From Cucumis sativus (taxonomy: Eukaryota; Streptophyta; Magnoliopsida; Cucurbitales; Cucurbitaceae), in NCBI RefSeq assembly GCF_000004075.3, contig NC_026656.2, forward strand, positions 1,736,001-1,800,000: 64,000 nucleotides of DNA. The letters are read 5' to 3'. Below are positions 10,783 to 24,280 of the stretch, piece after piece. The notes under the pieces were generated by a model. That model was not told the DNA's origin and did not search any database. It worked only from the letters and a program-made list of their open reading frames with translations. The translations under genes were made by a program, and so were the position numbers. The first letter of the stretch is position 1. Each line of letters begins with the position of its first letter.

Positions 10783-13700
10783 ATGGATGATAGCTTGTAT
10801 GATGAATTTGGAAACTACATAGGACCCGAAATTGATTCTGATAAGGATAGTGACATCGAAGATGAAGATGAAAACCTCATGGAGAAGCCTGAGGAAGATG
10901 AAGGTGTATCGGATGGAGAAGATGCAGGTGGTGCTTCAAATGGTTGGATTACAACGTCTAATGATGTTGATATGGACAACCAGATTGTCCTTGCAGAGGA
11001 CAAAAAATATTATCCAACTGCAGAAGAGGTTTATGGTGAAGATGTTGAAACATTGGTTATGGATGAAGATGAGCTACCGCTAGAGCAACCAATTATTAAG
11101 CCTGTTAGAAATGTAAAATTTGAGGTTGGGGTAAAAGATTCTAGAACATATGTCTCAAATCAATTTCTGGTGGGTCTCATGTCCAATCCAACTTTGGTCC
11201 GCAATGTTGCACTTGTAGGCCACGTACATCATGGAAAGACGGTCTTCATGGATATGCTGATTGAGCAAACACATCACATGTCAACATTTGATATTAAAGG
11301 AGAGAAACATTTGAGGTACACAGATACTAGGATTGACGAGCAGGAGAGAGGAATATCAATTAAGGCAGTTCCTATGTCACTGGTCCTCGAGGATGGCAAT
11401 TCAAAATCGTACCTTTGCAATATAATGGACACCCCTGGCCATACCAATTTTTCTGATGAAATGACTGCTGCTCTTAGACTTGCTGATGGTGCAGTGTTGA
11501 TCGTAGACGCTGCTGAAGGAGTTATGGTAAGTAAATAAATATCAGTCCTAGTTTTTATTTATATTTTTAGCTTTATATGCTCACTTTTATAATTTTTTCA
11601 TTGCTGCCAAGCAATTAGAAACTTTCCGTTCTTTATCATCTAAGTGGTTTAAACATCAATTTATATCCCAATTTACTTTTACCTGTGGCCGGGGCACCTC
11701 ATTTTAGAATTAACCCTCTTCACCTAGGTTTTGGATTCGTGCAATCATTTTACTGCGGAGTGTAACCATTTATTGAGTGTGGGTTGTTCGATATGCCTTG
11801 CATGGAGGTTTTTTTTTTTTTTTTTTTAAATAATTTTTTTATTAATATTATTATGGAATTATTGATATTGCTGTTTCATAGAGAGAGCACTGAGGTTGGA
11901 ATAAATGCATGGTGGCATTAATGAGAATGTATTCTACAATCGACAGGTCAATACAGAGAGGGCTATACGGCATGCAATTCAGGAGCGATTGCCCATTGTT
12001 GTTGTAATTAACAAGGTTAGCCTTTTTTTATTCTTTTTGAGTTTTCATCAGATTTTTGAAAGTTGGATTCTCCCTCAAACACCACGTGTTAATTTGTATA
12101 CTGATACATTATTTGTATCTAGGTTGACAGGCTGATTACAGAACTTAAATTGCCTCCAAGGGATGCATACTATAAATTAAGGCATACGTTAGAAATTATT
12201 AATAATCATATATCTGCTGCCTCATCTACTGCTGGAAATGTTCAAGTTATTGACCCAGCCGCCGGAAATGTGTGTTTTGCAAGTGCTACTGCAGGATGGT
12301 CGTTTACTTTGCAATCGTTCGCAAAGTTATATGTCAAACTTCATGGAATCCCTTTTGATGCTGATAAGTTTGCTACCCGTCTTTGGGGAGATTATTATTA
12401 TCATCCTGATACCAGAGGATTTAAGAAAAAACAGCCTGCAAGTGGAGGAGAAAGGTCATTTGTTCAATTTGTGCTTGAGCCACTATACAAAATATATAGT
12501 CAAGTCATTGGTGAACATAGGAAAAGTGTTGAGACTACTCTTGCGGAGCTTGGTGTTACTCTTAGCAATGCAGCTTACAAGTTGAATGTTAGGCCTTTGC
12601 TGAGACTGGCTTGTAGTTCAGTTTTTGGTGGAGCTTCAGGATTCACTGACATGCTTGTTCAGCACATACCTTCTCCCAGGGATGCTTCTTCTCGGAAGGT
12701 TGATCATATTTATACCGGGCCTAAAGACTCCATGATTTACAAAGCAATGAAAGAATGTGATCCTTCTGGGCCTTTAATGGTTAACATCACCAAACTATAC
12801 CCCAAGTCAGACTGCAGTGTATTTGATGCGTTTGGTAGGGTTTATAGTGGTAAGATTCAAACAGGGCAGACTGTACGGGTATTGGGTGAGGGCTATTCAC
12901 CAGATGATGAGGAAGATATGGTAGTTAAGGAAGTAACAAAATTATGGCTTTATCAAGCTCGAGACAGGGTTCCCATTGCTGAGGCTCCTCCTGGATCTTG
13001 GGTTCTCATTGAAGGAGTGGATGCATCTATTATGAAAACTGCAACCCTGTCTAATGTAGATTATGATGAGGATGTTTACATATTCCGACCACTTCAATTC
13101 AATACCCTTCCTGTGGTAAAAACAGCTACTGAGCCTCTAAATCCAAGTGAGTTGCCAAAGATGGTAGAGGGTCTTCGGAAGATCAGCAAAAGCTATCCTC
13201 TGGCAATCACTAAAGTTGAGGAATCAGGCGAGCATACCATTTTAGGCACGGGAGAGCTGTACTTGGATTCAATTATGAAGGATCTTAGAGAGCTCTACTC
13301 GGAAGTAGAAGTCAAGGTATTCTTTTACCCTATTGTCTCACCTTTTGTTTCCAATTTTTTCTTTGTTCTTCTCTGATGGATTTTCCATTCTGTAACCCAT
13401 CTTATAGGTAGCCGATCCTGTCGTTTCATTTTGTGAAACCGTTGTAGAGTCTTCTTCAATGAAATGTTTTGCTGAGACTCCTAACAAGAAGAATAAAATA
13501 ACCATGGTAGGCAATTTTCTAACTTGGCTGTTTTAGTTTTTCTGTAGGTTCAAAATACTTGGAATGTGATGTGTTGATTCAAATCATTTTTTTTCTAGAT
13601 TGCAGAGCCATTGGAGAGAGGACTTGCAGAAGACATTGAGAATGGTGTTGTAAGCCTTGATTGGTCAAGAAAGAAACTTGGAGATTTCTTCCAGACAAAA

Positions 13701-16443
13701 TATGAGTGGGATTTGCTGGCTGCAAGGTCCATATGGGCATTTGGCCCTGATAAGCAGGTAACTTTAGTAGCCGGTTATCTCTTTACCAAAATACATTTCT
13801 TCTAAATGGACACAGAATTTGACGCTTTCTTGTGAGAGGATAAAAGTAAAACAGATACTTTGCTCACTGCAGAATTGCAGATTGACTTGATATAGTTTAT
13901 TGTTAGACTTGTTCTTTTAGTCATCTTTCTGATACTTGGCATTTGGTAACTCCAACTTTAACCATAGTGGTAAGAGATTCAGGGTTCAATGAAGCTGTCA
14001 TGCATTTCATAAAAAAAGAAGTAGAAATTGTCATATATTAAAATCAATTTCTGCCATCATGATAGGCTAGCATCTTCTATAACTATATATGTGAGATTTT
14101 GATAAGCAGCATGTGCTTTGTACTGCAATTTTGTTCTTGATGTTTAAACTTTTAATCAAATTTTAGGGACCTAACATTCTATTAGACGATACGCTCTCTT
14201 CTGAAGTAGACAAGAATTTGCTGAATGCCGTCAAGGATTCCATTGTTCAAGGGTAAACTATCTTGATGGCTCTCTCTCTCTCTCTCTCTCTTTCCTGGTG
14301 GAGGAAGGGAACCAGGGGCTTAGCACCCCCAGCCTTTTTTTTTCTTCTCTTTTTGTTTAGTAAATATTCTTTTAATGTTTTAAATTTTATTGCCTTTTTT
14401 TCCCCAATGTAAGCCCTTCATATCTTTAACAGGTTTCAATGGGGAGCTCGAGAAGGACCACTTTGTGATGAGCCCATTAGGAATGTTAAGTTCAAAATTG
14501 TTGATGCTAGAATTGCACCTGAGCCACTGCATCGTGGGTCTGGTCAGATCATTCCCACAGCTCGACGAGTGGCCTATTCGTCTTTTCTTATGGCAACCCC
14601 ACGACTTATGGAACCAGTATATTATGTTGAGGTAAAATTTTCATCTTTTAATATTTTATGCAGTCAAACATGGGTATAATTATTATTTTCCCTTACTGTT
14701 TAGTGGTGATGAGATTTTTAAATTTTTGTCAGGAGACTTTTTTAGTGTGTGTTTGGGGTGTTTTGAGAGGCCGTGTATTAAAATCACTCATAATGGCTTC
14801 AACAAAAACTGCTTAATCACTCACTCTTGTTTGGAGGATTGGAGAGGAAATATGTTGAGAGGTATTTCTAAGTGAATTTGTGTGGATAATAAGAAGTGCA
14901 AGGAATGTGTGAAACGAAAAGACTATTAAAAATTACCCAAGAGGAAAGTTGTCGAGAACCTATGGAAGGAAGTGAAGGAGACCATGAAGAGTAAAGGTTA
15001 GTTGTAAAAGAAAATATGCCCGAGATAAAAATTTGTGAGAGGAAGTGTGGAGAGAAGTGAGGGAGAGTATGTGGAGAGTAGAGGCTATATTTTAAATAAG
15101 TGTTTAGTAGAAAATGATTGATAAATAATAATACCAAGAGAATGATTCAAGGAGACTGATAAACACTGTAGGCGGTTTAACTGTTAGTTTTAGGAGAGAG
15201 TCTAGAAATCATAATCTCACCATGCGCATTTGGGTGTCGGTGTAGGTAAGGGGAGCGAGCAATCACTATATGATGGGCACAAAATTATTTTTGGTTTGAT
15301 CCCTCAATCTCACACACAAAAAAAGAACTATTGGCTTCTTTGGAAATCACTTTTGGTGTTTGACTTTTTGTGTAGAGTGCTTCTAAATTGTACCAAACCT
15401 AAAACATTTTGTAAACACTACATGTAACTCGTCTATTGTTGTTTGAGTAAATTTTTTATTATTTCATTGTAGATTCAAACACCCATCGATTGTGTCTCTG
15501 CAATCTATACTGTCCTATCCCGAAGGCGTGGACATGTTACAGCTGATGTTGCTCAACCAGGGACTCCAGCTTACATTGTCAAGGTTTAAGGACTAAAATT
15601 ACACTTTTATCTCAAAATGTTAAGGATCTTGATATTTACTTTCACGATATTGAACTTTTTTCTCCAAACAGTAGTGAAACTGCTTCATTACTGCACTCGA
15701 TCACTGAATAGTAGTAACAAATTGTTCTCTCATGTCAATATTCCCATGTCCATTTCACTATCCAAGATCTTTGATCTGGACAACGGGGTTTTATTTTCAC
15801 AAGTAAATTTATAGGATATAAAGGCATGATAGACTCAATTTCTCATGTTTTTTTTACCCGTTGCTACTTGTCAGGCATTTTTACCCGTTATTGAATCTTT
15901 TGGCTTTGAGACGGATTTGCGGTATCATACGCAAGGCCAGGCTTTTTGTCTCTCTGTGTTTGACCACTGGGCCATTGTTCCTGGCGATCCCCTTGATAAG
16001 AGCATTGTTTTACGGCCTCTTGAGCCAGCACCAATTCAACACCTTGCTCGTGAATTCATGGTGAAGACAAGGCGTAGAAAGGTTAGACCTTCTGCTCATT
16101 TTTGTTCTCAATCTTATCACGCATGCTAGGGCGGTTGTATGCTATATACATGCATGGTTTTATAAATGCTCTTTGCACAATAACCGAACTTCAAAATTTG
16201 AAGTTTATGCTTGGAATTATACGTTCTTATTTCCCCAAGATGGTTCTGATGCCGTAGTGATTATTTTTTTTTTAAACAATAGCTTGACAAAATGAAAAAC
16301 AGAGAGTTCTTGCCTTAATACATTAGCTTTGCTGGGATTTACAGGGAATGAGCGAGGATGTGAGCATAAACAAGTTCTTCGACGAGGCAATGATGGTCGA
16401 GCTGGCTCAGCAAGCAGCTGATCTTCATCAACAAATGATATAA
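10783..16443 (+). CDS. CLO: U5 snRNP GTPase Snu114/CLO (EF-2-like), ten exons
   Basis: Exons: 10783-11526, 11947-12015, 12123-13316, 13408-13506, 13599-13757, 14167-14252, 14433-14631, 15473-15583, 15875-16081, 16345-16443. Together 2967 nt, 988 residues, about the length of plant CLO proteins; every join keeps frame. The protein is the spliceosomal EF-2-like GTPase of the U5 snRNP, which works with Prp8 and Brr2 in activating and disassembling the spliceosome in the nucleus. Visible features are an acidic N-terminus, the P-loop GHVHHGKT (146-153), switch/G3 DTPGH (216-220) and G4 NKVD (270-273). EF-2-like domains II-V follow, and the conserved C-terminus contains [15 protein letters not shown] and a final acidic/Gln-rich tail. 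The start is the ATG giving [17 protein letters not shown], the conserved beginning; an upstream in-frame TTG is not used. No damage is seen. The GTPase motifs are intact, unlike a degenerate paralogue. Confidence 0.97.
14270..14292. repeat. (CT)n microsatellite in a CLO intron
   Basis: About eleven CT units lie 17 bases inside the intron that starts at 14253. They form a pyrimidine tract but are far from the acceptor at 14431-14432. Confidence 0.85.
14632..15472 (+). other. Longest coding-region intron of CLO
   Basis: Intron of 841 bp between the exons ending at 14631 and starting at 15473. From about 14748 it contains GTTTGGGGTGTTTTGAGAGG and a following region rich in GGAGAG-type words (14930-15090). 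This looks like an inserted repeat, but no ends could be defined by eye. Confidence 0.5.
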
Positions 16444-18052
16444 TTGAAGCTCATCCAAGCAATGTTTGGTCTGATTTGTTGGTGAATCCAAGTGTTGTAC
16501 CATAGTTATTTCTCTTCACTTCCTCCAATATCCTGCCTCGATTTAACAACCATCATTCTTATATATTAGAAGATAGGCAAGCAGACTGAGATTTGTAGAT
16601 CTTATTTTCGGAGAATTTTCCTTTGTCTGCTAATTTTGAGGGATTTTGAAGCTGAATACATATTTTAGGAATTTATACTGTAATGTTTAGAGTATGTATG
16701 AACCTTGTAATGTGAAAAAAGGAAGGGCAGATTTGGTTGCATTTACATGTTTTGAATGGAAATGAAAGAATTAGAATCAACCTCCTTGATATTAGCTATT
16801 GATATATTCACGTCTTATTGGGTATTATACCAAATTAGAAATCCGAATTTTGTTTTGGCATGAAGAATGAGTTACTAGTTTGAAGTATAAATGATGAAAT
16901 AGCTAGCTAAGCTAAGCTAAATGACACTAAAAGAAGTTGATGATTGGACATGAGTTTAAACTTGATAAAAACAAAGTACTTAAGAAAGGTAGTATGTTGC
17001 ACATGGAAGTTGCACTTGAAAAAAATTTATGGCATAATTACGAGGTTGAGGAGGCTACATAAAAATAAGAGTAAACCTTATTTTAGGTGATTTTGCTTTG
17101 ATTTCTTAATCATGTCATACTATAAAAGATGTCTTCGTTTCTTTCGAGCTTGCAATGTTTTTTAATTGTGCTGTACTATAGGATGAATGTCGATCATGAT
17201 TCTTTAGAAATATATATACACATAAGTTGAACTTGGTTTCGCTTTATAGATATTAAATTCATTTGAATATATTAACTACTAAAATGATCGTTTTAACAAG
17301 TGTGTAGTTTTACTAATCTCAAATATAAACATTCTCAAATTGATTAATGATAACCTTGCATTGTTTTATAAGCCATGGGATTAAAAAATGTTTTTCTTTT
17401 TTTTTTTTTAATTTCGCCGAGTATTCTTCTAGGTAGGTTTATGATAAATTGACAACCTAACTTTAATGTTCAGCATAAACGAAGGACTAAATTAAAAAAT
17501 TATAAACCATACAAAATCTTAACTTTTTAAACAAATTAGGATACGTGAAAAAGAAAACACAAATGGAGGGATTACAACAAATGTTTATATGGTTCAAAAT
17601 TTGACAATCTCTTTCATGTTTTAATAAATCGAATTAGGAGTCCTATATAATGCAATTTTAACAAAATATATTCAGCAAGTTCTTGGATTATTTTTAGCAA
17701 TCAGCAAAATCATAAGCAAAGATGAATGAATAAGAAACAAAACAAAACAATTTTATTTACAAAGTAGAGACAATATACATGATATTTCCCTATCAATTTA
17801 GTATAATCCTCCATTATTGACCAAAGAGAGACACTCGAGAAAAAAAGGAAGTGTAATTATACAATTCCATTTTTTTTTTGTTTTTTTGTTCTTTTGTTCT
17901 TAGATCCTAATTTCCTCTTATGGGGGCAGCACCCAGAAGAAGCTTTCAATAAAATTTGAGACAATGTTAAGAGCTGAAACTTTTCTACCCCATGAAAATT
18001 CATTATGAAAGTCCCTCTGGCCAATTAACAAGAATGAATGTCTTTGAAGTTT
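16444..18052. other. Convergent 3' flanks of CLO and the PP2C gene
   Basis: The 3' untranslated region of CLO probably runs to about 16700-16790, where A-rich polyadenylation-like words occur. The minus-strand PP2C message probably extends down to about 17750-17850. Between them is AT-rich DNA without coding potential, with a poly(T) run at about 17397-17411. Confidence 0.45.
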
Positions 18053-21000
18053 CTAACCTTCTAGAAGACATTTGAGGTTTTGAAGTCCCTCAGCAGAAAT
18101 GCTTCTTCTAAATCTTGGCCTTTGAAAAACTACCGGTGGAGGAGGCTCCAAATGAAAGCTAACCAATACTACTGTTAAATTGTCTGTTGCTCCTCTCTTT
18201 ATGGCTTCCTCTACTATTTCCTTGCAGCAAATTTTCACATCATTGTGTTCTTGGAGCTTCCTCCGAGCAAAATCGATGGCATTTTGACTTGTAAAGACAT
18301 CCCATATTCCATCGCTACCTATGATCAAGAACTCGTCTTCCTTTGTTAATGTCATTAATCTAAGTTCAGGTTCTGCGCTTAATGGTCCACCTCTTTCACT
18401 CATTTCCTTCATTCCTTCAAGATGCCAATCTCCTATAGCACGTGTAACTCCGAGCAGACCGTTTAGGTACTCATCGTCGTCGATGAATCCGCCTAAGGCC
18501 TCGATTCGCTTTCTTTCTTTTGTGCAGCAAGGCCTATGATCTTTAGACATTTCTACTGCACATCCTTGTCTTGATAGTACTGCTCGGCAATCTCCAGCAT
18601 TTGCTACAAGCAAAGACCTGTTTGAAATGATGATAGATAAGTATATTAGAAGATAAAAAACGATGACAGTCTGACAGATGTGTATACTAGAAGATCAAAA
18701 TCTTTCAGAAACTAACAATTCACCGCTAGTAACAATGGCGTGCACATTTAGCAAGAAAACAACAGAGCTTTGATAGCTCAGAATTTTTCTAATATCTTTT
18801 TTAACATATTTCAATTATGAATCTTAAGCCATGCTAACAGAGTATTCCGATGCGCTGCCACCATGAAGTTCGAAGTTCACAAAAGGAAAAGAGAACAAGG
18901 AATTTGAAATTAAAAGTAAAAGCAAATGATTACCTTCCAAATATCATGGCTGTAAGTGCAGTTGTGCCAGAAGATAGAGATGTTTCACGAGTGCAAGATC
19001 TAGCAAAAGCTGCATCAGTCTCCATAAATGACCTTGTGACAACCTTTTCAAGCTCTAAAGGAAAGTCGGAATCATCAACAATGACTCTTGGCAAGTGGTC
19101 ACGAACAAACTGTGCAGCGCCTTTTCCTCCATGTCCGTCAAATACCTATTTATTCAGGCAAAACCAATTATTTATAACAAACTAAAGACCAGACATTTCT
19201 ACACTCATGGTTTTTATCAAAGCAAAGAGCCAAAATCTTATCTCTTTATAAATTATTCAGTTTGAAAGCCACTCTAAAGAGGAGGAGGGGCTGAATACAA
19301 TGATCTCATGCCCCAGCACCTTTCTGGGTACAAATACAAACCTTACAAAGTGAATGGACAAGATAACGAATGTGTTTGTTTCTAATATATGGCTAGAGAT
19401 GAGCTACAGAAACTAGCTCTACCAACAAGCCTGAGAGCTTGGTCAACTCCAATTACAGGAGCAAAATTGACCCTTGTTTAAAGTGTATCTCCCTATTTAA
19501 AATACAATCCTTCTTCTTTTTTTTCTTTTCAAAAGTGTCAAACACAACCTCAGGCTTTTCCTTACCCTATTCCTTACTGAACAAATGGCAACAACACAAT
19601 AAGACTATTGAACCCCGCATAGCAATGCTTCCACACTTGTGAAACTTGCATTGGCTAAGTAAATGACACACATATTCCTTGATCTGTTTCTTCTTCCTAT
19701 ATCTAGCATATGTCAAAAAGACCATGGGCTTATTGATTCTATCCATCGAAACACATTACATCATGATCTCGTCCTCAAAGTGGAAAGTAGGGAATAACAG
19801 CTAGATTTCCTTTTCATTGAAAAGAAAAGAAACCCAGCTTTCCTAGAACTGTGTTGGGTCTCAACTCTTAAGTGGCATGGCTTGGGCAAAAAGGTGTTGG
19901 AAGGTTTGGAAAATTTTGGGGTCGTGTCTTGAAATGTTTGTTGTCAAATTGGCTACCACTAAGCTATCATATGGAACAACACGGAGTATTTGATGTTGAT
20001 TAAATCCTATTGGAAGCACCCTACACAAATGCACCTTAAATAGCCTCCATCAAATTTCAATTTTTATCTCATCGAGGGATGGTTGCCATAACCCACTATA
20101 TCATACCATCTGCTAGTGGACGGTAAGATATTACACACTTCATGATATTTCTCTTTCATCAAAATAGTCCTTCCAAAGGGAAAAGAAACAGATCCTGTCT
20201 TTCCCTTCAACGACTCTAACCTTCCAATGAAGGTTATCCTTTAATCTTCCCACAGCTACTCGGTGTAGGTTAGGCTACACAAGACCTGTTTTATAACATA
20301 TACAATAAGCAATATGCTTTTCAACATCTTGCTCGATCCTCACCCAATTCAAGCCTTGCAAGTACTCCATGTAAGTTTTAAACACTCAACCTCGATTCAC
20401 AAGTTTGATTTTTCTTATGTTGCTTTTCATACCGTGCACTCTCAAATTCATTCCCACAGCATCAATTCAACTGGTCAATTTAGAGTTCTTTATGTTTTTT
20501 CGTATTAGTTTTCAAATGTAATTGATATGAATTGAGGGGCCTTTTTCATAAAGACTAGAGGATAAATTTGTTTCATGCTGTGTTCTCTATGGGGTTTCAC
20601 ATTTTGGCAAGATAACCTAGTATGGATTCCTTTTCATCTATCAAAAAAAAAAGATCTCCTTAGTGGCTAGAATCAAGAGAATTTGTCTCAGAAACCACTT
20701 CTAGAACTTAGTCTAGCTGAATGCAGTTTGTTTTGTTGTTAAAAGAAAAACTGTCAGAACAGCTTTACCAAGAAATCCAAGAGTATGATTCCTTCCTAGC
20801 TGAACTAATGACAAAAGGCAGTTATAGAGACAGACAGAACTAATGTTCTAAATTCTGATTCTCTGTCAGTTTCTCTTCTCAAGTGAAGATTATTCACTAG
20901 AACTCTTGGGGGAAATTCTCAAATCAGAGTATGAACCTCAGGAGCAACAGTTTCTTTGCTCTAGTACATTTTATCTAAACTGTAACTGCAGTACAGAAAA

Positions 21001-22747
21001 TATATACATGAACTTACACCATAGAAGGAGACAGCTTCCTCATTGAGAAAACTACAACCAAACTTCTTAGCCATGTCATGAATGCATACATGAGTGTCCT
21101 CCATATAAGGACGCTTTCCAATGTCGGACCATTCCCCCGATCTAAGAGCTGGAGCAAAAGTAGTTGGGTTCTCTTTCTTGTCTATAACTGCAGCATCCTC
21201 AGAAATGCTTTCTAGCTACAAAAACCAGAAAATAATGGAACAATCAACAAGTTGGGAAGAATATGAAGCCAATACTTGAATTCAAAGTAATGAGAAGGAA
21301 ATATTTAGTTTATGCTATAAAATGTAATAGTACGACAGTCAGATGGGCCCCTTTATGCAAGAACAATTCTTGCACATACATTCACTCTTCAAGAAGCAAT
21401 ATAACAACAAATGGAGAACCAAAGGGATCCCATATCATTACAAGAAGTTTCAACAGATGTGATTTTAGGACAATCTATAACGTTAGCAGAGCAGATCCAT
21501 CAGTCCAGAGAAGTGTTCGATTTAAGGGAAGATTTGGTCAGTTTGGATCTACATCAGCTAACAAGATTCTTAAATTAATTTAATGGAGAAGGTAAATTCA
21601 TTCTAGAGTTAGCCTTCATACAAGTGAGACCGGGACCAAAATTAAGGGCAATTCAACTACTCAAATGTACTGGTTGGCATGGTTAGCCTTTACATGTGAC
21701 ACTAAAATTTTGATGTATTACAAGGCCAACGAACTCTTAGGGTTACAGAGATGCATTCTTAGGAAAAAAAAATTCAACCACACAGTACCATACAGTTCAA
21801 CAGAAAAGTCTATTACCATTAAGTCATATTCATGAATAAAACAGTCTTTGTTAGTTTTTCTCCCTATCCTTTCCTTTTGGTCCATACCAAGGTACAATAA
21901 ATTAAAGTAAGAATTGTACAAGCTACGCAAAGAAAAAACTTTATGCTTGAAACTTTAGAAAATTGACAATGGAACCTTAATTAAAACATGAAAGGACTAA
22001 AATAACAGAATCTTTTAAGAAGCACATTAAGGACAAAAGGTAGCTGTTCCTAAAACGTTGGTACTTTCAAATCAATTACAGTGAAGAAAATAACAAGAAA
22101 CACTATAATTGAAAATTGTCAAACATATTTAGAAGTAGCAACTCTGGATTGAACAAGATAAGAAACTACCAGATCAGGTTTAACATAAAAACAAAGCTGA
22201 AATTAGCAAGGAAAACCAAATGAACAACAAAAGAAAAGGCAAAACACAAGAAGAGAAAGCCACCACCAGTTTAAGTGCACCCCTAAACCCACACACACAC
22301 ACACACAGACATAAAAAGGGGAGAAAGAAAGCAACCAAATACACGAATTATCAGCTACATTCAGTTAAGAGAAACATTAAAATGGAGAAGAAGAAGAAAA
22401 AAAAAAAAAAAAGTAAAACCATGATACCCCATGAGAGAATTCCACAAAAGACACAACAACAAAAACAACTTTTAAATTTTTTTTATCAAAACCCCAACAA
22501 GAAAAAGGAAACCCCAACACAAATCAAAGGAAGAAAACCCTAGAAATGAGTATAAAGGAAGCAAAATTCGTACAGGAAAAGAATTTCCAGAGCGAGTTCG
22601 GTCGCTAGTTCCAGTTAAAGCAGACTCCTTATCAGGATTCCCCATCTGATTCTGCAAGAATTCACAATGCATAGGCCATGGCTTGGTATTATTAACCCCA
22701 GAACTTGGTCTCTCAGTCCCAACCTGCTCTGCATCCGTCACACACAT
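18053..22747 (-). CDS. Protein phosphatase 2C, PP2C22/27/49-like, four exons
   Basis: Exons in transcription order: 22747-22574, 21215-21018, 19145-18934, 18617-18053 (1149 nt, 382 residues). Joins are phase 0, phase 0 and AG|G (Arg195). This is a metal-dependent Ser/Thr phosphatase (PPM family). Metal and catalytic motifs are present: GKRPYMEDTH with ED at 97-98, VFDGHGG (125-131), SSGTTALTA (182-190), ANAGDCRA (200-207), RAIGDWHLEG (254-263), GSDGIWD (295-301) and GATDNLTVV (337-345). All Asp residues needed for the two metal ions are in place. The C-terminal RRSISAEGL is a tail I know from the plant group around Arabidopsis PP2C22, PP2C27 and PP2C49. The N-terminal 60 residues are low-complexity and carry no transit or signal peptide, so the enzyme is probably nuclear or cytosolic. 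Substrates cannot be read from sequence. A TATA-like element lies at 23127-23134. Confidence 0.95.
19146..21017 (-). other. Second intron of the PP2C gene, probably containing old insertions
   Basis: Intron of 1.87 kb. The piece from about 19200 to 20650 is less AT-rich than normal intron DNA. It contains TTTTCATTGAAAAG at about 19812, a word found at the ends of dispersed retroposon-like repeats elsewhere in the window. Short open stretches occur but stops interrupt every frame, and no domain is recognisable. Confidence 0.35.
22388..22413. repeat. Poly(A) tract with GAA repeats
   Basis: A (GAA)n stretch runs into about 18 A in the first intron of the minus-strand PP2C gene, so the transcript carries a U-rich run. 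Confidence 0.8.
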
Positions 22748-23126
22748 GACGATAAAATAAGAAAGAAGAAAATAAAAAGGTTATGAGAGAAGTTTGGTGG
22801 TTCAGTTTCTCTTCAACTTGCAGTAGGTGGGTATCCAAAGTAACAGAAGAAAGCAGAAAGCTAGAGAGAGAAAAAAACAGAGGAAAAATAATGGAGGGCG
22901 AAGAAGATTCTCAGAATATGTTTACCGGGAAAAGTGAGAAATGAAAAGAAAAGTGGAAAAAACCCTGTTTTAAGGAAGAAACAACAAAACAAAAGAAATA
23001 TAGAGAGAATTGAGTCAATCTACAAAACAGAGAAGGTTTTAATTCCAGATTTTTCTATTGAAAGCGTGGCTGCAAATCGGTTGGTTAGGACTCTATAAGC
23101 ATAATCTCAAACAATCAAATTGTGAC

Positions 23127-23134
23127 TTTATATA
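23127..23134 (-). promoter_or_regulatory. TATA box of the PP2C gene
   Basis: TATATAAA on the minus strand, 380 bases upstream of the ATG at 22747. The leader between them is purine/pyrimidine-rich (AGAGAGAG near 22863), as in many plant 5' untranslated regions. Confidence 0.4.
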
Positions 23135-24247
23135 AAAAAAATTGAATTTTTAAACTTCATTTCATTTGGGAAATGTTCAATGTTTGTAAATTCAATTGCT
23201 TTTCAACTACCCCACATTTAAATTTCAAAACTTTTTGTATAAATCTTGTTCATTTCCTTTCTAAGAAAATTACCCTTCATTTCTTTTTCTTTTTTAAGTG
23301 AGAATTTTAAAGTTGGGTGATTGGAGTCTGATTGTATCCTTCACTTAACAGAAAGAAAGAAAAGAAAAAAGGACTGTTTGGTTCTTAAAGATAATGATGG
23401 AAAAATTACATCAAAAGTAGTTGAAGTTGAAATGGTATCTCATCATGTGTATATTTTTATCTTCAGTTTTAGGTATCTCATTGTGAGTTATAAACTAAAT
23501 TTTGATTGAGCATATTGACACATCTAATTCCACTCATAAAACATGATTTAACACCCATTTTTAATTAGAACAACTATAAACATTATTCGTCCTCTCAACA
23601 AATCATCCACAAATCTTACGTTTAAACTTCAATTGTAAGTGTAATTGTAATTTTGTCACCTACACTCTTATTGTGGGTATTGCTTTTGGTACTGAACCCA
23701 TGAATGAATCTCGAATTCCCTTAATTAGTGTTATGTACTTTGAACGAGGACGTTAGCTGTTGCTAGTTGTTGCTAAATGAAAGATGTATATATTTCTGTT
23801 TTAGAAAAAAAGAAAAGAAAAGAAAAAAAGACTTGACTTAAGAGATTTCACAAATGGTGAGACATTAAATATTTGAGCCTGCATGTTTCACATTCCTTGA
23901 ATAGTGAATGGGAAGGCAAAGGAAATATAAATATTTGTTTATTTAATTTCCAAAACTAAAAAGGGATTTGAATATTGAATGTAAAAATAATAAATGTAGG
24001 GACATTAAAGTTTTTTTTGTCACATTCCCTTTAGCTTGTAAACCTCTCTCACTCTCTCTCACTTTGTGAAATGAATGGTGGGTATTCCATCCATAGAAAT
24101 AGGCATCTATGGGGATAGCTACCTTTACATGACAAACAGACTATGAGAACCTAATTCACACATTCTTTTTCTTTTTTTAAATAAACTCAACTAATACCAA
24201 TCACCAACAAATAATATTATTCACAACACAACAACTCTTTTAAGACA

Positions 24248-24273
<26 letters not shown>
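24248..24273. repeat. (TA)13 microsatellite
   Basis: Pure TA dinucleotide tract in intergenic DNA. Confidence 0.9.
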
Positions 24274-24280
<7 letters not shown>
